The notes under the pieces were generated by a model. That model had not been told where the DNA came from. It saw only the letters and a list, made by a program, of their open reading frames with translations, and made no database searches. The position numbers were made by a program, and so were the translations under genes. From Rhineura floridana (lineage: Eukaryota > Chordata > Lepidosauria > Squamata > Rhineuridae): DNA of 64,000 bases. Of this stretch, positions 54,400 to 63,976 are shown piece by piece. The first letter of the stretch is position 1, and each line of letters begins with the position of its first letter. The DNA lies in assembly GCF_030035675.1 (NCBI RefSeq), contig NC_084499.1, positions 17,308,239 through 17,372,238 of the forward strand, read 5' to 3'.

Positions 54400-54515
54400 G
54401 ATGATGTCGGGTATTTAACAAGCATTCATTCTGATCTGTTTGCGAGGAAGTCACATGACATTGCATCAAAGCACCATCGGCATTTGGTGCTGCCTCAGCA
54501 ATGCCAACAGATGTA
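54400..54515 (+). repeat. Dispersed monomer of the CATTCATCCTGATTTG repeat
   Basis: GGTTAGATGATGTCGGGTAT and GCATTCATTCTGATCTGTTT correspond to the reverse complement of the 54-bp unit at 56167. Confidence 0.5.
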
Positions 54516-54924
54516 ATTTCCATATTGACTCTGGGTCACAAACAGCAGTTTGGAGCCTCTAGTGTGCCTGGTTGGAACAAAACATTAAATCCCCAGTTAA
54601 AACTCCCAGGCGAATGACATCACCCTAGCTCAGCAAATCTATTCCAACGGCCTCAATTACCTCCAGTGTGACCATCCCTACAGAAGCTGCAGGTCTGAGA
54701 CCTCCCTGTTCAGGATCAGTGCCTCTCACACTGATGGCGTCTAAGACCTGGTTTGGCAGGTCACCAGCAGCCATCAATGGAAAATGGAAAAGAGAACAGA
54801 ATCAGCAACGTTGCAAAGAATAATAGGAAACAAGTTAGAAAAAATAATTTAGGGTCAAGGGCTGTGAAGGGTGCTATTTGGCCAGACTGAGCTTTCAGGA
54901 CTATGTTTTTCTTTTTTTCGAAGA

Positions 54925-55010
54925 GCAAGTTTCTAGTCCTTATGCTTGTCAACAGATGCTCGAAAATATATGAACAATACGTGCTGGAATCTCAGGAAGG
55001 CTCTGTGTGT
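54925..55010 (+). repeat. TTTCTAGTCCTTATG repeat head
   Basis: GCAAGTTTCTAGTCCTTATG followed by CTTGTCAACAGATGCTCG; same head as 44040 and 58298. Confidence 0.4.
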
Positions 55011-55391
55011 GTGTGCGTGTGTTTGAATAAAAAACACAGAAGGTTGGGGGCTTTACTGCTCTACACAGTGCCTTGCCCCTCCTCCTATGACTGCCAAACC
55101 CAGAACTAGCCCTGCAGAACAGAGCTCACTGCAGACCTGCTGCAGAAATTATGCAAATGTGGTTAAGCTGCAAAATGTACACAACTTGCAGGATTTTTAA
55201 AAAATCAAAACAAAACTGGATTGCCCGAGTAAAGATTTTTATTTGAAAACAAGGATACACTGCTGCTCTTATGATTTTGCAACCCCCACACCTCCTCCCT
55301 TCTGCAAGCTCAGCGTGTCTGGATGGGGCAATGGAATCTTAACTATGCAGTCATGCTGGGACCAGAGCCAATTATGGAGCAAGCAACTGAC

Positions 55392-55409
55392 TGTGTGTGT
55401 GTGTGTGTG
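55392..55409. repeat. (GT)n microsatellite
   Basis: About nine GT units. Confidence 0.8.
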
Positions 55410-55447
55410 CAGAGGCACAGGGGAGAAGATTCAGTGTATTTTCTCAC

Positions 55448-55751
55448 CTGGATCTTGGCCCCACTGATCCCCAGCTGGGTGCAGAAATCGAGGCAACGAA
55501 AACCTCTCAGAGAAGCACCGGTGCTCTCCCCCAACCACACTTTCTTTGAAGGATTGCTTTGACTTGGAAGGACCAAGAGCCAGGAAGAGGGACTGTCCAT
55601 TCCACGGAATTGCTGCAGGCTTAACAAATTGCAGCTGAAGATTTAAACTTGGAAGCTGGCCGGCGCCTGCGTTTCCCCGCTCCTGCAGGTCAAACGGGTT
55701 AAAGGCTGCAGCTGACGGCACGGCTTGGAAACCCCCAGCAGGAGCTTGTGT
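55448..55751 (-). other. Exon-like block of unclear status (possible third RAPGEF1 cassette exon)
   Basis: Acceptor TTTGACAG and donor CCAG-GTGAGA flank 304 nt with one open frame: TQAPAGGFQAVPSAAAFNPF, DLQERGNAGAGQLPSLNLQL, QFVKPAAIPWNGQSLFLALG. Amino-acid content is protein-like, but 304 is not divisible by three, and joining to the next exon (51790-52065) gives a stop. It may be an alternative terminal or mis-bounded exon, or a chance frame. The pyrimidine tract is weak. Confidence 0.35.
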
Positions 55752-56087
55752 CTGTCAAATGAGCAATTCCCCACTGGGAGAACAGAATGGAGCCAATGCA
55801 GAACAGGAGCTTTGGGGGAAAAGGCTTTTTGTTTTAATCATCACGCTAAAAACATCCTATAATCAGTGGAGGACATAAAAAAACCCTAACTCAACAGAGA
55901 CACTTGCTACTTCCAGGCTGTTGCTGTTTTTTGGGTGGGATTCAATGCCATACCAACACATTCAGGCCGCACAATTATAGATGGTTGGGAGGTCTTGCAC
56001 AACCAAGTCCACTTCCCCAAAAGAACAGACTTTTGAAGATAAGTGACGGGAAAAGGCACTCAAAAGCACAGAATAACACTTGGTTTG

Positions 56088-56520
56088 AGTCAGCAACATC
56101 TAATCTCCTTGCAAACAAACTGCTATGAATGCCCATTAAAGAGTCAATGTTGTCTCACCCTCCCCGCAAACAAATCAGGATGAATGCCCAATTGAAAGCC
56201 AACATCGTCTAACCTCTGAACAAACAAATCAGGATGAATGCCCAATTGAAAGCCAACATCGTCTAACCTCTGAACAAACAAATCAGGATGAATGCCCAAT
56301 TGAAAGCCAACATCGTCTAACCTCTGAACAAACAAATCAGGATGAATGCCCAATTGAAAGCCAACATCGTCTAACCTCTGAACAAACAAATCAGGATGAA
56401 TGCCCAATTGAAAGCCAACATCGTCTAACCTCTGAACAAACAAATCAGGATGAATGCCCAATTGAAAGCCAACATCGTCTAACCTCTGAACAAACAAATC
56501 AGGATGAATGTTCATTAAAC
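56088..56520. repeat. 54-bp minisatellite with six identical units
   Basis: Perfect units start at 56167, 56221, 56275, 56329, 56383 and 56437 (324 bp), then a partial unit at 56491. Degenerate monomers flank on the left (56088-56166). Because 54 is divisible by three, the minus strand is open over 127 codons (repeated LFVQRLDDVGFQLG), which is a by-product and not a gene. Confidence 0.95.
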
Positions 56521-56669
56521 TGGACATCTGGCAGTGCTCAAATTCTTCTCTCAGCAGAGGACACCACTACTGGGAAAGCGTGGGATCCTTTAATTGAGGA
56601 TGTCCAAAAATACATCTCCAGGGACAGCAAGTTCAAATGTTGCTGTCTCCCAACTCAGAGGACCAGAAG

Positions 56670-56860
56670 GCTGGTGGCTCCTCCAAATGAGCCATTTATT
56701 GAACATTCATCCTGATTTGCCTGTGCAAAGCTTAAGCCAAGGGTTTAAATTTATATGCAGTCTTGTTGAGCATTTGTTCTGTTGTTATTGTTTTGCAGGG
56801 TGGTTGTATGACAACGAGCATTCGTCCCGATTTGTCATTGGGGTAGATATATACCTTCCC
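56670..56860 (+). repeat. Dispersed CATTCATCCTGATTTG element
   Basis: GAACATTCATCCTGATTTGC near 56702, GAGCATTTGTTCTG near 56768 and GAGCATTCGTCCCGATTTGT near 56816 are degenerate monomers of the family that gave rise to the minisatellite. Confidence 0.5.
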
Positions 56861-57249
56861 ATTAGGGATTAGTTCGTCCCGTGCTTTTCAGCAAAATCGC
56901 CCATCAGTTTCCTACTTTTTTTTTAAAGTAGATTTTCTGTGTTAGGGCAACAGAGTGCTTTAATCTCCTATGGTGACGCAAACCTAACATTACGGCATGC
57001 AAACATTACTGAGCGTCTGGAAGTACCCTGGCAAGGGTTCAAATGCCGGTCTGGCCACAGACTCCACAGAAAACAACTCTCCTTCGCAGCTTTGACCCCT
57101 CGTTTGCGCTCCCACCCCCACCAAAATAGTTCTGCTTCCCCTCCAACCCAAGGAGCTTAAGCTGGGTCTTTTGTTTTTGCTCTCATGAGCAACAGGGGTC
57201 AGGAGTCTCCTGCTACTAAAAAATGAGAAGCATAAACTAGGGATGGATG

Positions 57250-57660
57250 CATATGTCAGTTCCGGCTCTCTGGTTTCTCATTTTGCCAATCTTAAAAGCA
57301 GTTCTCCGCATTTCCGCAGCAATTTTAAAAAAAATCTTCATGAAAACCCATCAACATTTTAGTGGAAATTTCTCCTCAATCTGTTTTTGTATGCAGTTTT
57401 GTCTAATATGCAGTTTTGCAAGCGGTGCGGTTTTCCGTGATTAAATGCATTTTTGTATGTTAGTTTCCTTAATGTTGAGTTTTTATGCACATCCCCCCCC
57501 CTTAATATATGCACTGTTGTACGTATTGTTTGGTTGGAGAATTGCATTGCAAAATTCAGAGAAGTGTGAATTCCAAAGGACGGCTCTGTTTTGGTCTGCG
57601 TATCAGAAGTATGAATTAGGTAGCGTCTCATTAAATGCAAACAAAACTGAATTTCTCCTC
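57250..57660 (+). repeat. AT-rich 340-bp dispersed repeat, copy 2
   Basis: CATGAAAACCCATCAACATT, TTCCTTAATGTTGAG, TTAATATATGCACTGTT and AAATGCAAACAAAACTGAAT follow the order of copy 1 at 47600. Confidence 0.6.
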
Positions 57661-57670
57661 TATCCCTATA

Positions 57671-57919
57671 CAGGCATACCCCGCTTAAAGTAGCTTCACT
57701 TAAAGTAGCCTCGCTATAAAGTACATGCTCCATACTCCAACACACCCCGCTTAAAGTACGGGCGCTTCGCAATAACGGACACTTTATTGGCATGACGCCG
57801 CTGCCATCTAGTGGTGATTGCGTGCAGTACAAGTGAAGATAATTGCTTCACTTTAAGTACATTTTCACTTAAAGTACACTCTCCGGTCCCATTGCGTACG
57901 TTAAAGTGGGGTATGCCTG
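57671..57919. mobile_element. Tigger-like MITE flanked by TA
   Basis: Inverted ends CAGGCATACCCCGCTTAAAG and GTTAAAGTGGGGTATGCCTG are bracketed by TA on both sides. CAGGCATACC is the end sequence of Tigger/pogo elements. The 249-bp interior repeats CTTAAAGTA motifs and has no transposase frame. Confidence 0.8.
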
Positions 57920-58139
57920 TATAGACCCTAACACCTCCCTTCCTTCAAAAGAAGGTGACTAAGAGAAGACTCTCCACTTCAGAGTGTTCTCCACCAACGC
58001 GGAAAATGTCTACTTTCAACATTCCAGCCACCTCTCCCAGAAAGGTGACTTATTTCAGGTATCTGGCAGACGTAGTCTTTTCCTGTTTGTGCAAACAGCC
58101 ATTGAGATCTAGACATACATTTTCAGTGGCTGAATTCCA

Positions 58140-58280
58140 TTGCTGCCACAAAACAGCTCTCCAAATGTAACTAGACTACAACTCCTATCATCCCTGACCT
58201 TTGGCTGCGCTGGCTAGGGCTGAGGGGAGTTGGAGTCCAACAACATCTGGAGGGCACCAGACTGAGGGAGACTGCTGTAG
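58140..58280. repeat. Palindromic ACTACAACTCCTATC MITE copy
   Basis: GACTACAACTCCTATCATCC, TGGCTGCGCTGGCTAGGG and CAACAACATCTGGAGGGC. Confidence 0.65.
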
Positions 58281-58297
58281 GGCAAATTCTTTTTAAA

Positions 58298-58375
58298 AGC
58301 AAGTTTCTAGTCCTGACGGAGGAGGAAGAAAATCTCTCTCTCTGAGCTTTCTATGCCACCCCTTCAACTTTCAAA
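58298..58375 (+). repeat. TTTCTAGTCCTGACG repeat head
   Basis: AAAGCAAGTTTCTAGTCCTG, the fifth instance of this head in the window. Confidence 0.4.
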
Positions 58376-58659
58376 AATATTCCAAAATCAACTGAACTCC
58401 ATCACCATGAAAGGAAACAATATTATTCAAAAGTAGCCACAACTAGGAAAGCCTCCTTACGCAACCTCATTTATTAAATGGCTAGGTTTTAGAGGAGGGC
58501 CATGGACTGGCAATAGTGCACATGGTTTTGCATGGAAAAGGCCTCAGGTTCAAACCCTGGCATCTCTGATTTGAAGGCTCTCAAGCAGCAGAGCTGGAAT
58601 AGGTCCTTGCCAGAGATCCTGGAGAGATGCTGCCACTCAGAATGGTCTAGGTTGGCGTT

Positions 58660-58745
58660 CTTCAACCTTGGGTCTGGAGATGTTGCTGAACAATTCCCAG
58701 CATCCCTCCCCATTGGCTAAGCTGGCTGGAGATGAGGGGAGTTGC
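58660..58745. repeat. MITE half
   Basis: GGAGATGTTGCTGAACAATT and CATTGGCTAAGCTGGCTGG with a degraded right arm. Confidence 0.4.
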
Positions 58746-58774
58746 TAACAGAGATGGACCAACAGCCTGATTCA

Positions 58775-59175
58775 GCATTTATTAAATTTATATCCTGTCT
58801 GTCTTCCTAATGGGGCACAGGATGGCAAACAATAAAAGAATTAAAACATCTTAAAAAGCAGTTCCAGTACAGATGCTCCATCAAGGAAGCCACAGACCTG
58901 AACTTACTAGATCTGAACAGGGTGGTTTATAACAGATGCTATTGGAGGTCGCTGATTCATAGGGTCGCCATAAGTCGTAATCGACTTGAAGGCATATCAA
59001 AACAACAAAACACAGATGCAGTCTGGGAAAGATCATATCTTCAGCAGGCACCGAAAAGAAAGCACAGACAGCACCCATCCAATATTTAAGGTGAGGGAAT
59101 TCCAAAGGGTGGCTGCCATCATACTGAAGGCCTGGTTCCTATATTCTGCAGAGAGGGCCCCCTGATAAGATGGCA
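58775..59175 (-). mobile_element. LINE 3' fragment hosting a BovB insertion
   Basis: TATCCTGTCTGTCTTCCTAA and ACAGGATGGCAAACAATAAA, resuming after the BovB insert with CAGTCTGGGAAAGATCATAT, match the family at 14690 and 26815. Confidence 0.6.
58877..59011 (+). mobile_element. BovB/RTE 3' insertion with target-site duplication
   Basis: Encodes IKEATDLNLLDLNRVVYNRC and YWRSLIHRVAISRNRLEGI, then a CAAAACAACAAAAC tail. The 8-mer ACAGATGC flanks it at 58869-58876 and 59012-59019. Confidence 0.8.
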
Positions 59176-59267
59176 TCTGCAGGAGGGAGTCACTGACAGA
59201 GCACAGGAGGGAGGGGGAGATGACCTTTCAGGCATGATCAACGGGATGCTGCAACTCCCCTATTATG

Positions 59268-59656
59268 AAACATTGCAGCATTTGGGGCTTTTTATTTTAC
59301 AGAAAAGGTAAGAGGTGACATAATAGAAGCGTGTAAAATTATGCATGGCATCCAGAAAGTGGATACTAAAACTTTTCTTCTCCTTTCTAGAACTCGAAGA
59401 CATCCAATGAAGGTGAATGCTGGAAGATTCAGGACAGACAAAAGAAAGTGCTTTCTTTTGGTTAAACTATGGGATCTGCTCCCAGTGATGGCCGCCAACT
59501 TGAATGGCTTGAAAAGATTAGGCAAATTCATGGAGGAAAAGGTGGTCAGTGGCTACTAGCCATGATGGCTATGCTCTGCTTCCATGGCCAGAGGCCGCGT
59601 GCTTCTGAGCACCAGTTGCTGGGAACTGCAAGTGGGGAGACGGCTCTTGCGCTGAT
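59268..59656 (+). mobile_element. CR1-type LINE ORF end and 3' UTR fragment
   Basis: Follows the 863-codon LINE closely: KIMHGIQKVDTKTF, AGRFRTDKRKCF and a 3' UTR with GGCTACTAGCCATGATGGCT. Several short deletions are visible. It stops before the family end. Confidence 0.75.
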
Positions 59657-59744
59657 CAAATCCAGAGAAGTGCACAGAGTACATGTGAGCACGCACTGTT
59701 TCTATTCGTCACAGAATTTAGATGGGGGGGTTGTATTCCATTAA

Positions 59745-59825
59745 GTCCGGGTCAGTGTAAATTAATTATACTAAGTTAGTCACGGCCATTCGTTTTAATG
59801 GGTCTACTTTGAGTAGGACTGACTC
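59745..59825. repeat. Short palindromic CTAAGTTAGTCACGGCC repeat
   Basis: TATACTAAGTTAGTCACGG and TGGGTCTACTTTGAGTAGGA, as in 28765. Confidence 0.45.
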
Positions 59826-60284
59826 GGTATTATTTTGTTTTATTAAAAAATTATGGCGCTCTGAAGATTAACAATTAAATTCTTGTCTAATATGTTAAAG
59901 CAGTACATTACATTCATCCTGACCTTGATTTAATTTGTTTATCTGTATTTAGTGACTAGTCATGGACCATGTTGTCTAAGTTACATTTCTTCACTCTGAA
60001 AATTGACACACCGCCATTAGCCTTGGGGCAAGCAGGCAGGGGTAGGGATTATTTAGGTGTGAAGTGCTTGAGATCCATCAGTCACATGCTACAAAGATGC
60101 AGCCCTTTTAATCTCATTTACCTCCCCTGCTCTGCTGCCCTCCCCCCATTGATTTAAGAGAATCTGGCACCCACAGCTAGGAGGATGTATTCTTTTAAGG
60201 GGACTTGATCATCAGCATTGATTATTAGGTGCTAAAGAAGCTCAGCTTTCTTAGGCTGGCATGAGATTGGAAGGGCTCCCAGCC

Positions 60285-60299
60285 GCCCCCCCCCCCCCC
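60285..60299. repeat. Poly-C tract
   Basis: Fifteen consecutive C. Confidence 0.9.
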
Positions 60300-60399
60300 G
60301 CCAAAGCCTCGTGACTGTTTAATCTCTTAATGGGCTTATCCCTCTTCCCTTGTCCACTTTTCAACGGACTTCACATGGAACAAAACGATGACAGGGCAC

Positions 60400-60709
60400 A
60401 GTGAAGCGATGGGATTCGCTCCCACCGGAGGAAGTGCTGGCTGCCAACCTGGATGGCTTTGATAGATTTTAGACAAATCCACAGAAGAGAAGGAGGCTAT
60501 CAGGGCCTACTAGCCACAATGGTTATGTCCTCCCTGTACTGTAGCTTGAATACCAGCTATTGGGAATCCCAAGGGGCGAGAGCACTGCTCTTTCACTCAA
60601 GCCCTGCTTGCGGTCTTCCCTTTAGGGCATCTGGCTGGCCACTAAGAGAACAGGGGGCTGCGCCATGATGGGCCCCCTTTGCCCTCATCCAGCAGGGCTG
60701 TTCTTATGA
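60400..60709 (+). mobile_element. CR1-type LINE 3' fragment
   Basis: GAAGCGATGGGATTCGCTCC, CAACCTGGATGGCTTTGATA, CTAGCCACAATGG and the end CAGCAGGGCTGTTCTTATGA, immediately followed by the GAAA tract. Confidence 0.7.
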
Positions 60710-60719
60710 CAATCTTGTT

Positions 60720-60740
60720 GGAAAGAAAGAAAGAAAGAAA

Positions 60741-60804
<64 letters not shown>

Positions 60805-60824
60805 AAAAGAAAGAAAGAAAGAAA
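60720..60824. repeat. (GAAA)n tract of about 105 bp
   Basis: Tetranucleotide run with two AAAAAG irregularities; an all-purine plus strand. It follows directly on the 3' end of a LINE fragment, so it may have grown from the LINE tail. Confidence 0.95.
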
Positions 60825-61037
60825 GGATTTGCGTTTCCCTTTTTCAAAAGAGTTACTCCCAATTCCTAAGTTGATTGTTTCTGTTTTAGCATAAGACAGA
60901 TTGGAAAGGGACTGCATGCAACTTTTCAAAGGCAGGGGCTTCCCACCCGGGGGCGCCTTGGTGGATGCTTCCCTTCCTGTTGCCTGCCAGCCAACTCCTC
61001 TCCCCCCCCTGCCCCACTCCTATTAATTTCCATTGGA

Positions 61038-61145
61038 CACAATAATAATAATAATAATAATAAAATTTTATTTTTAGGCCGCCTATCTGGCCGAATAAAC
61101 GGCCACTCTAGGCGGCGTACATAATTAAATTAAAATACAACATAT
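61038..61145 (-). mobile_element. LINE end beside an (AAT)n tract
   Basis: Seven AAT units, then ATTTTTAGGCCGCCTATCTG and ACTCTAGGCGGCGTACATAA. Matches the end of the element at 43440. Confidence 0.6.
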
Positions 61146-61439
61146 ATGAATTTATTTAGCTAGAATTTGACCATAAAAATATTAAGCACACAGTATAGAA
61201 CAGTCTGTTTTGGCTGAAAATCTATCATTTTAATATGCTTTTATTACTTGTTCCAGAAGAATTCTTATGATGATTTGAGTATATTGTGTGTTTTCATTTA
61301 AATTTTGGTATTAAAAAATAAACTAAAAAGCTATCCTACATCTCCAAACCTGGTGAGATATCATGTCAGTTCAAACCTGAAAAGGTTTGTGCTGATGCTG
61401 CAATGGTAACTAAAAATCACCATAAAAACACATCTTAAA

Positions 61440-61865
61440 AGGGGATAACCTCAAGGACCGCCTCTCCGCATATGAGCCAGCCCTGGGACGGCAGTCTCCA
61501 TCAGAGGCCCCCTCCTCTGTGTGCCTCATCTGAGGGAGGAGTGGCCGAAAAAGAACGGGCCTTTTCAGTGGTCCTCGCTCTCCCTGGGGCAGACGGGCGC
61601 CATTGTTGGCACCAGGCTAAGACATTTTCATTTACCCAGGCCTTTGGTGGTTACAATGGCCTCTACTGGGCTGCTCAACTTTTAGCGGGGTAGGATTCGG
61701 CCTTCTTATTATGTCACCTGGGCAAGCGTCTTAGGAACTTTGTATTGTACACTGTTTATTAAAATACTTGGCTTTTCATTGGTTTTATCTGTTATTTTGT
61801 TAAGTCACTTGGAGACTTGTTTTTGGTATAAAGTGACTAACAAATGTAAATGATGATGAGGATGG
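61440..61865 (+). mobile_element. L2-like LINE 3' fragment
   Basis: Remnant translations ERAFSVVLALPGADGRHCW and AKTFSFTQAFGG, then a T-rich UTR with AAGTCACTTGGAGACTTG and a GTATAAAGTGACTAACAAAT tail. Confidence 0.6.
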
Positions 61866-62394
61866 AGATGGGGTGGCAGCAGTAGAGATGCTTCTCCAAG
61901 GAGTACCTAGGAAGGCACCATCATAATTGCCCTCAAAACAGCGGAGTGACATGCCATCGCTCCAAGGCAGATACAAAGGCAGCTATCTGGCACTCACTCA
62001 AGAAATTGAGCCCCAGGGCAGCAACGAAAGCGGCAGGGGACCCTCGGCAGGATGCAGCCTATGACTGGGGAGGGGGCGGTCTGCCACAGGGTGTTGTTCC
62101 TCCCCACCAAGACATTTCAGGCCATGCTCCAGTGGGAGCTCTAGCAGGTAACAAATCCACAAGGCCTCTCAAGGGGATCCTCAGCACTGGTTTCATGGGA
62201 CTCTGCCTGCTGGTGAAGGTCCTCAGCCTGTGGGGTGTACGGTTCTATCCCCTGAGGACTCTTGTGTCTGATGCCAGGCTGGGGGTGGGGTGGGATAGGC
62301 ATTACCCCCCTTTGTTGATTTCTCAGCTTCTGTTAAAAAAACATTAGTCAAGCTCACCCACTTACGGAAGTCTAAGGATACACAGAGAGTAAGC

Positions 62395-62910
62395 CTACTA
62401 ACGGCTACTAGCCGCAACGGCTATGCTCCCCACCTTCCCTGCACGAGGACTGGCAGGTGCGGTGCCACCTGGAGACCCCAGTGGCACCACGCTTTCATGT
62501 CAACGCTCTGATGTAAGAACGGACATCATCAAAACATGAGGAAAGTGCAGACTGTTCTTGAAAGATGTCGCTGTTGCTTTTCTGATAATGTTAGTATTTT
62601 GTTATTTAAATTTCTGTAAACTGTATTCTTTTCTAACGTGTATTTTGTATTTGTGTTTATTTTTTTGTGAGCCGCCTTGAGGGCCTTTCTGGCCAAAAGG
62701 CGGCACAGAAATAACTAACATAACACTGTCGGAGGCAAGATGCCCCTGAATACTAGTCGCTCGGACTCAGAAGTGGAGAGAGCGGCTATCGCACTCAAGT
62801 CCTGCTGGTGGGCCTCCCATAACGGACATCTGGTTGACCAATGTGCGAACAGGATACTGGAGTAGGCGACCCTTTGGCTTGATCAAGCAGGGTTCTTCTT
62901 ACATTTTAAG
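62395..62910 (+). mobile_element. CR1-type 3' UTR interrupted by an L2-like tail
   Basis: GGCTACTAGCCGCAACGGCT at 62403 is followed by an unrelated block ending GAGCCGCCTTGAGGGCCTTT / CGGCACAGAAATAAC (to about 62720). Then the CR1-type 3' UTR resumes (GGAGGCAAGATGCCCCTGAA) and ends CAGGGTTCTTCTTACATTTTAA. Confidence 0.6.
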
Positions 62911-63734
62911 GACAGAAGTGAGGTCCCACCTGGCACCATCACTGACATATTTTCGGTACCTTTTCCCCCCAGGCATTTGATAAACTGAGATGATGCCATC
63001 TGCTATCGGTAGGCTTCCTGTGGCTGCACAGGGGGGGTGTTGTTTCATGGTTTTGTTATTATATAGTATGGTACATTTGTTTTTGGTTTTACCATTGCTG
63101 TAAGTTGCTTGGAGACCTTTGGGCATTAAGCAACTAATACATCAGACAAATAAATAAATAATACACCCCCAAATGTCAGCAAGAAATCAACCTTTCCCTG
63201 CCGTCCAGTTTTTCGGCCAATTAATAAAAAGGCGCTAAGGTGATTGACAAGTCCATGGGTCCGATTTTTTCCTCTTCTAACGGCCTTACGTTTTACTAAA
63301 AGTCGTTGATAAAATTAAAATCATATGTTAAAGTCCACTTAGGGATTTTTGCTGTTTTGAATGCTTGATTATGGCTCAGGCCTACTCACCATTAACATTT
63401 TTGACTCTGTGCTGATTCTCTTTGTGGGAATATTGCTCAGGATATTGGACAATACCTTCCCGGTCCTATTAGGGAATTGCCTATGTATATTTAACAGATT
63501 TCTATACCACCCTTCAGTGTGAAATCACCAGTGTGGTTTACTAAGTAAAAATGCACACATACAATTTTTTTACAGTGCAACAAAACACCAAACCTCTTTT
63601 TAAAAGTGCAACAACCGCAAAGTAAAAAGCAGCAACAAAAGAATCACCGGATAGAACTCCTCAGATGGGAAAATAGACAGGCCTTTGCCTGGTGCACAAA
63701 AGGCCCTTGAGTAGACACCAGGCAAGCGCCCCTT
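62911..63734. other. RAPGEF1 intron, LINE-tail-like sequence only
   Basis: GTTGCTTGGAGACCTTTGGG and a (AAAT)n near 63150 suggest an old L2-like tail. The rest is AT-rich without recognised features. Confidence 0.4.
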
Positions 63735-63870
63735 CTGTTGTTTTTATATCTCTGTTCATGGCTTCCCCCAAACAGTCCTGGGAACTGTAGTCTGGCAAGG
63801 TGGTTGAGAATCCCCTGTGACCTGCAGCCCCCATCTTAAGGACTCCAGTTCCCAAGGCTCCCAACAGAGA
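63735..63870. mobile_element. ACTGTAGTCTGGCAAGG-type foldback MITE
   Basis: CAGTCCTGGGAACTGTAGTC and GGACTCCAGTTCCCAAGGCT are inverted arms of the family seen at 7890, 33190 and 50538. Confidence 0.55.
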
Positions 63871-63976
63871 AAGAATGACTATCCAACAGTTGGGCTGGCT
63901 GCAAATTTGCAGAGGCTCTGGACAAAATACTTTCTGGTGGATCCTCTCCTCAGCTGGTGGCTCCTGGTGGGCTTAC

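Larger units (their letters stand above)
26593..55751 (-). other. RAPGEF1 (C3G) gene, C-terminal portion
   Basis: RAPGEF1 is a guanine-nucleotide exchange factor, mainly for Rap1, recruited by Crk-family SH3 domains. Thirteen constitutive exons from 46001 down to 26593 give 459 residues ending in RNITRRKTDREEKT. They cover the end of the Crk-binding region, the REM domain (LVLYCEAFLTTYRTF to about the 33998 exon) and the CDC25 catalytic domain (TLHDFHSHEIAEQLT to FFNDFSDHLAEEALW). Two in-frame cassette exons lie upstream (49985-50077 and 51790-52065) and one uncertain block at 55448-55751. All constitutive junction phases agree and no disablement was seen. Eleven of the twelve introns between constitutive exons are GT-AG; the one at 35248-37552 is AT-AC. 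The N-terminal half lies beyond the right edge. Identity is based on near residue-level match to mammalian RAPGEF1. Confidence 0.96.

Noticed and set aside
56144-56527. 127-codon minus-strand open frame of an 18-residue repeat
   Set aside because: It follows mechanically from a 54-bp tandem repeat whose length is divisible by three; no splice sites, start context or homology support a protein.
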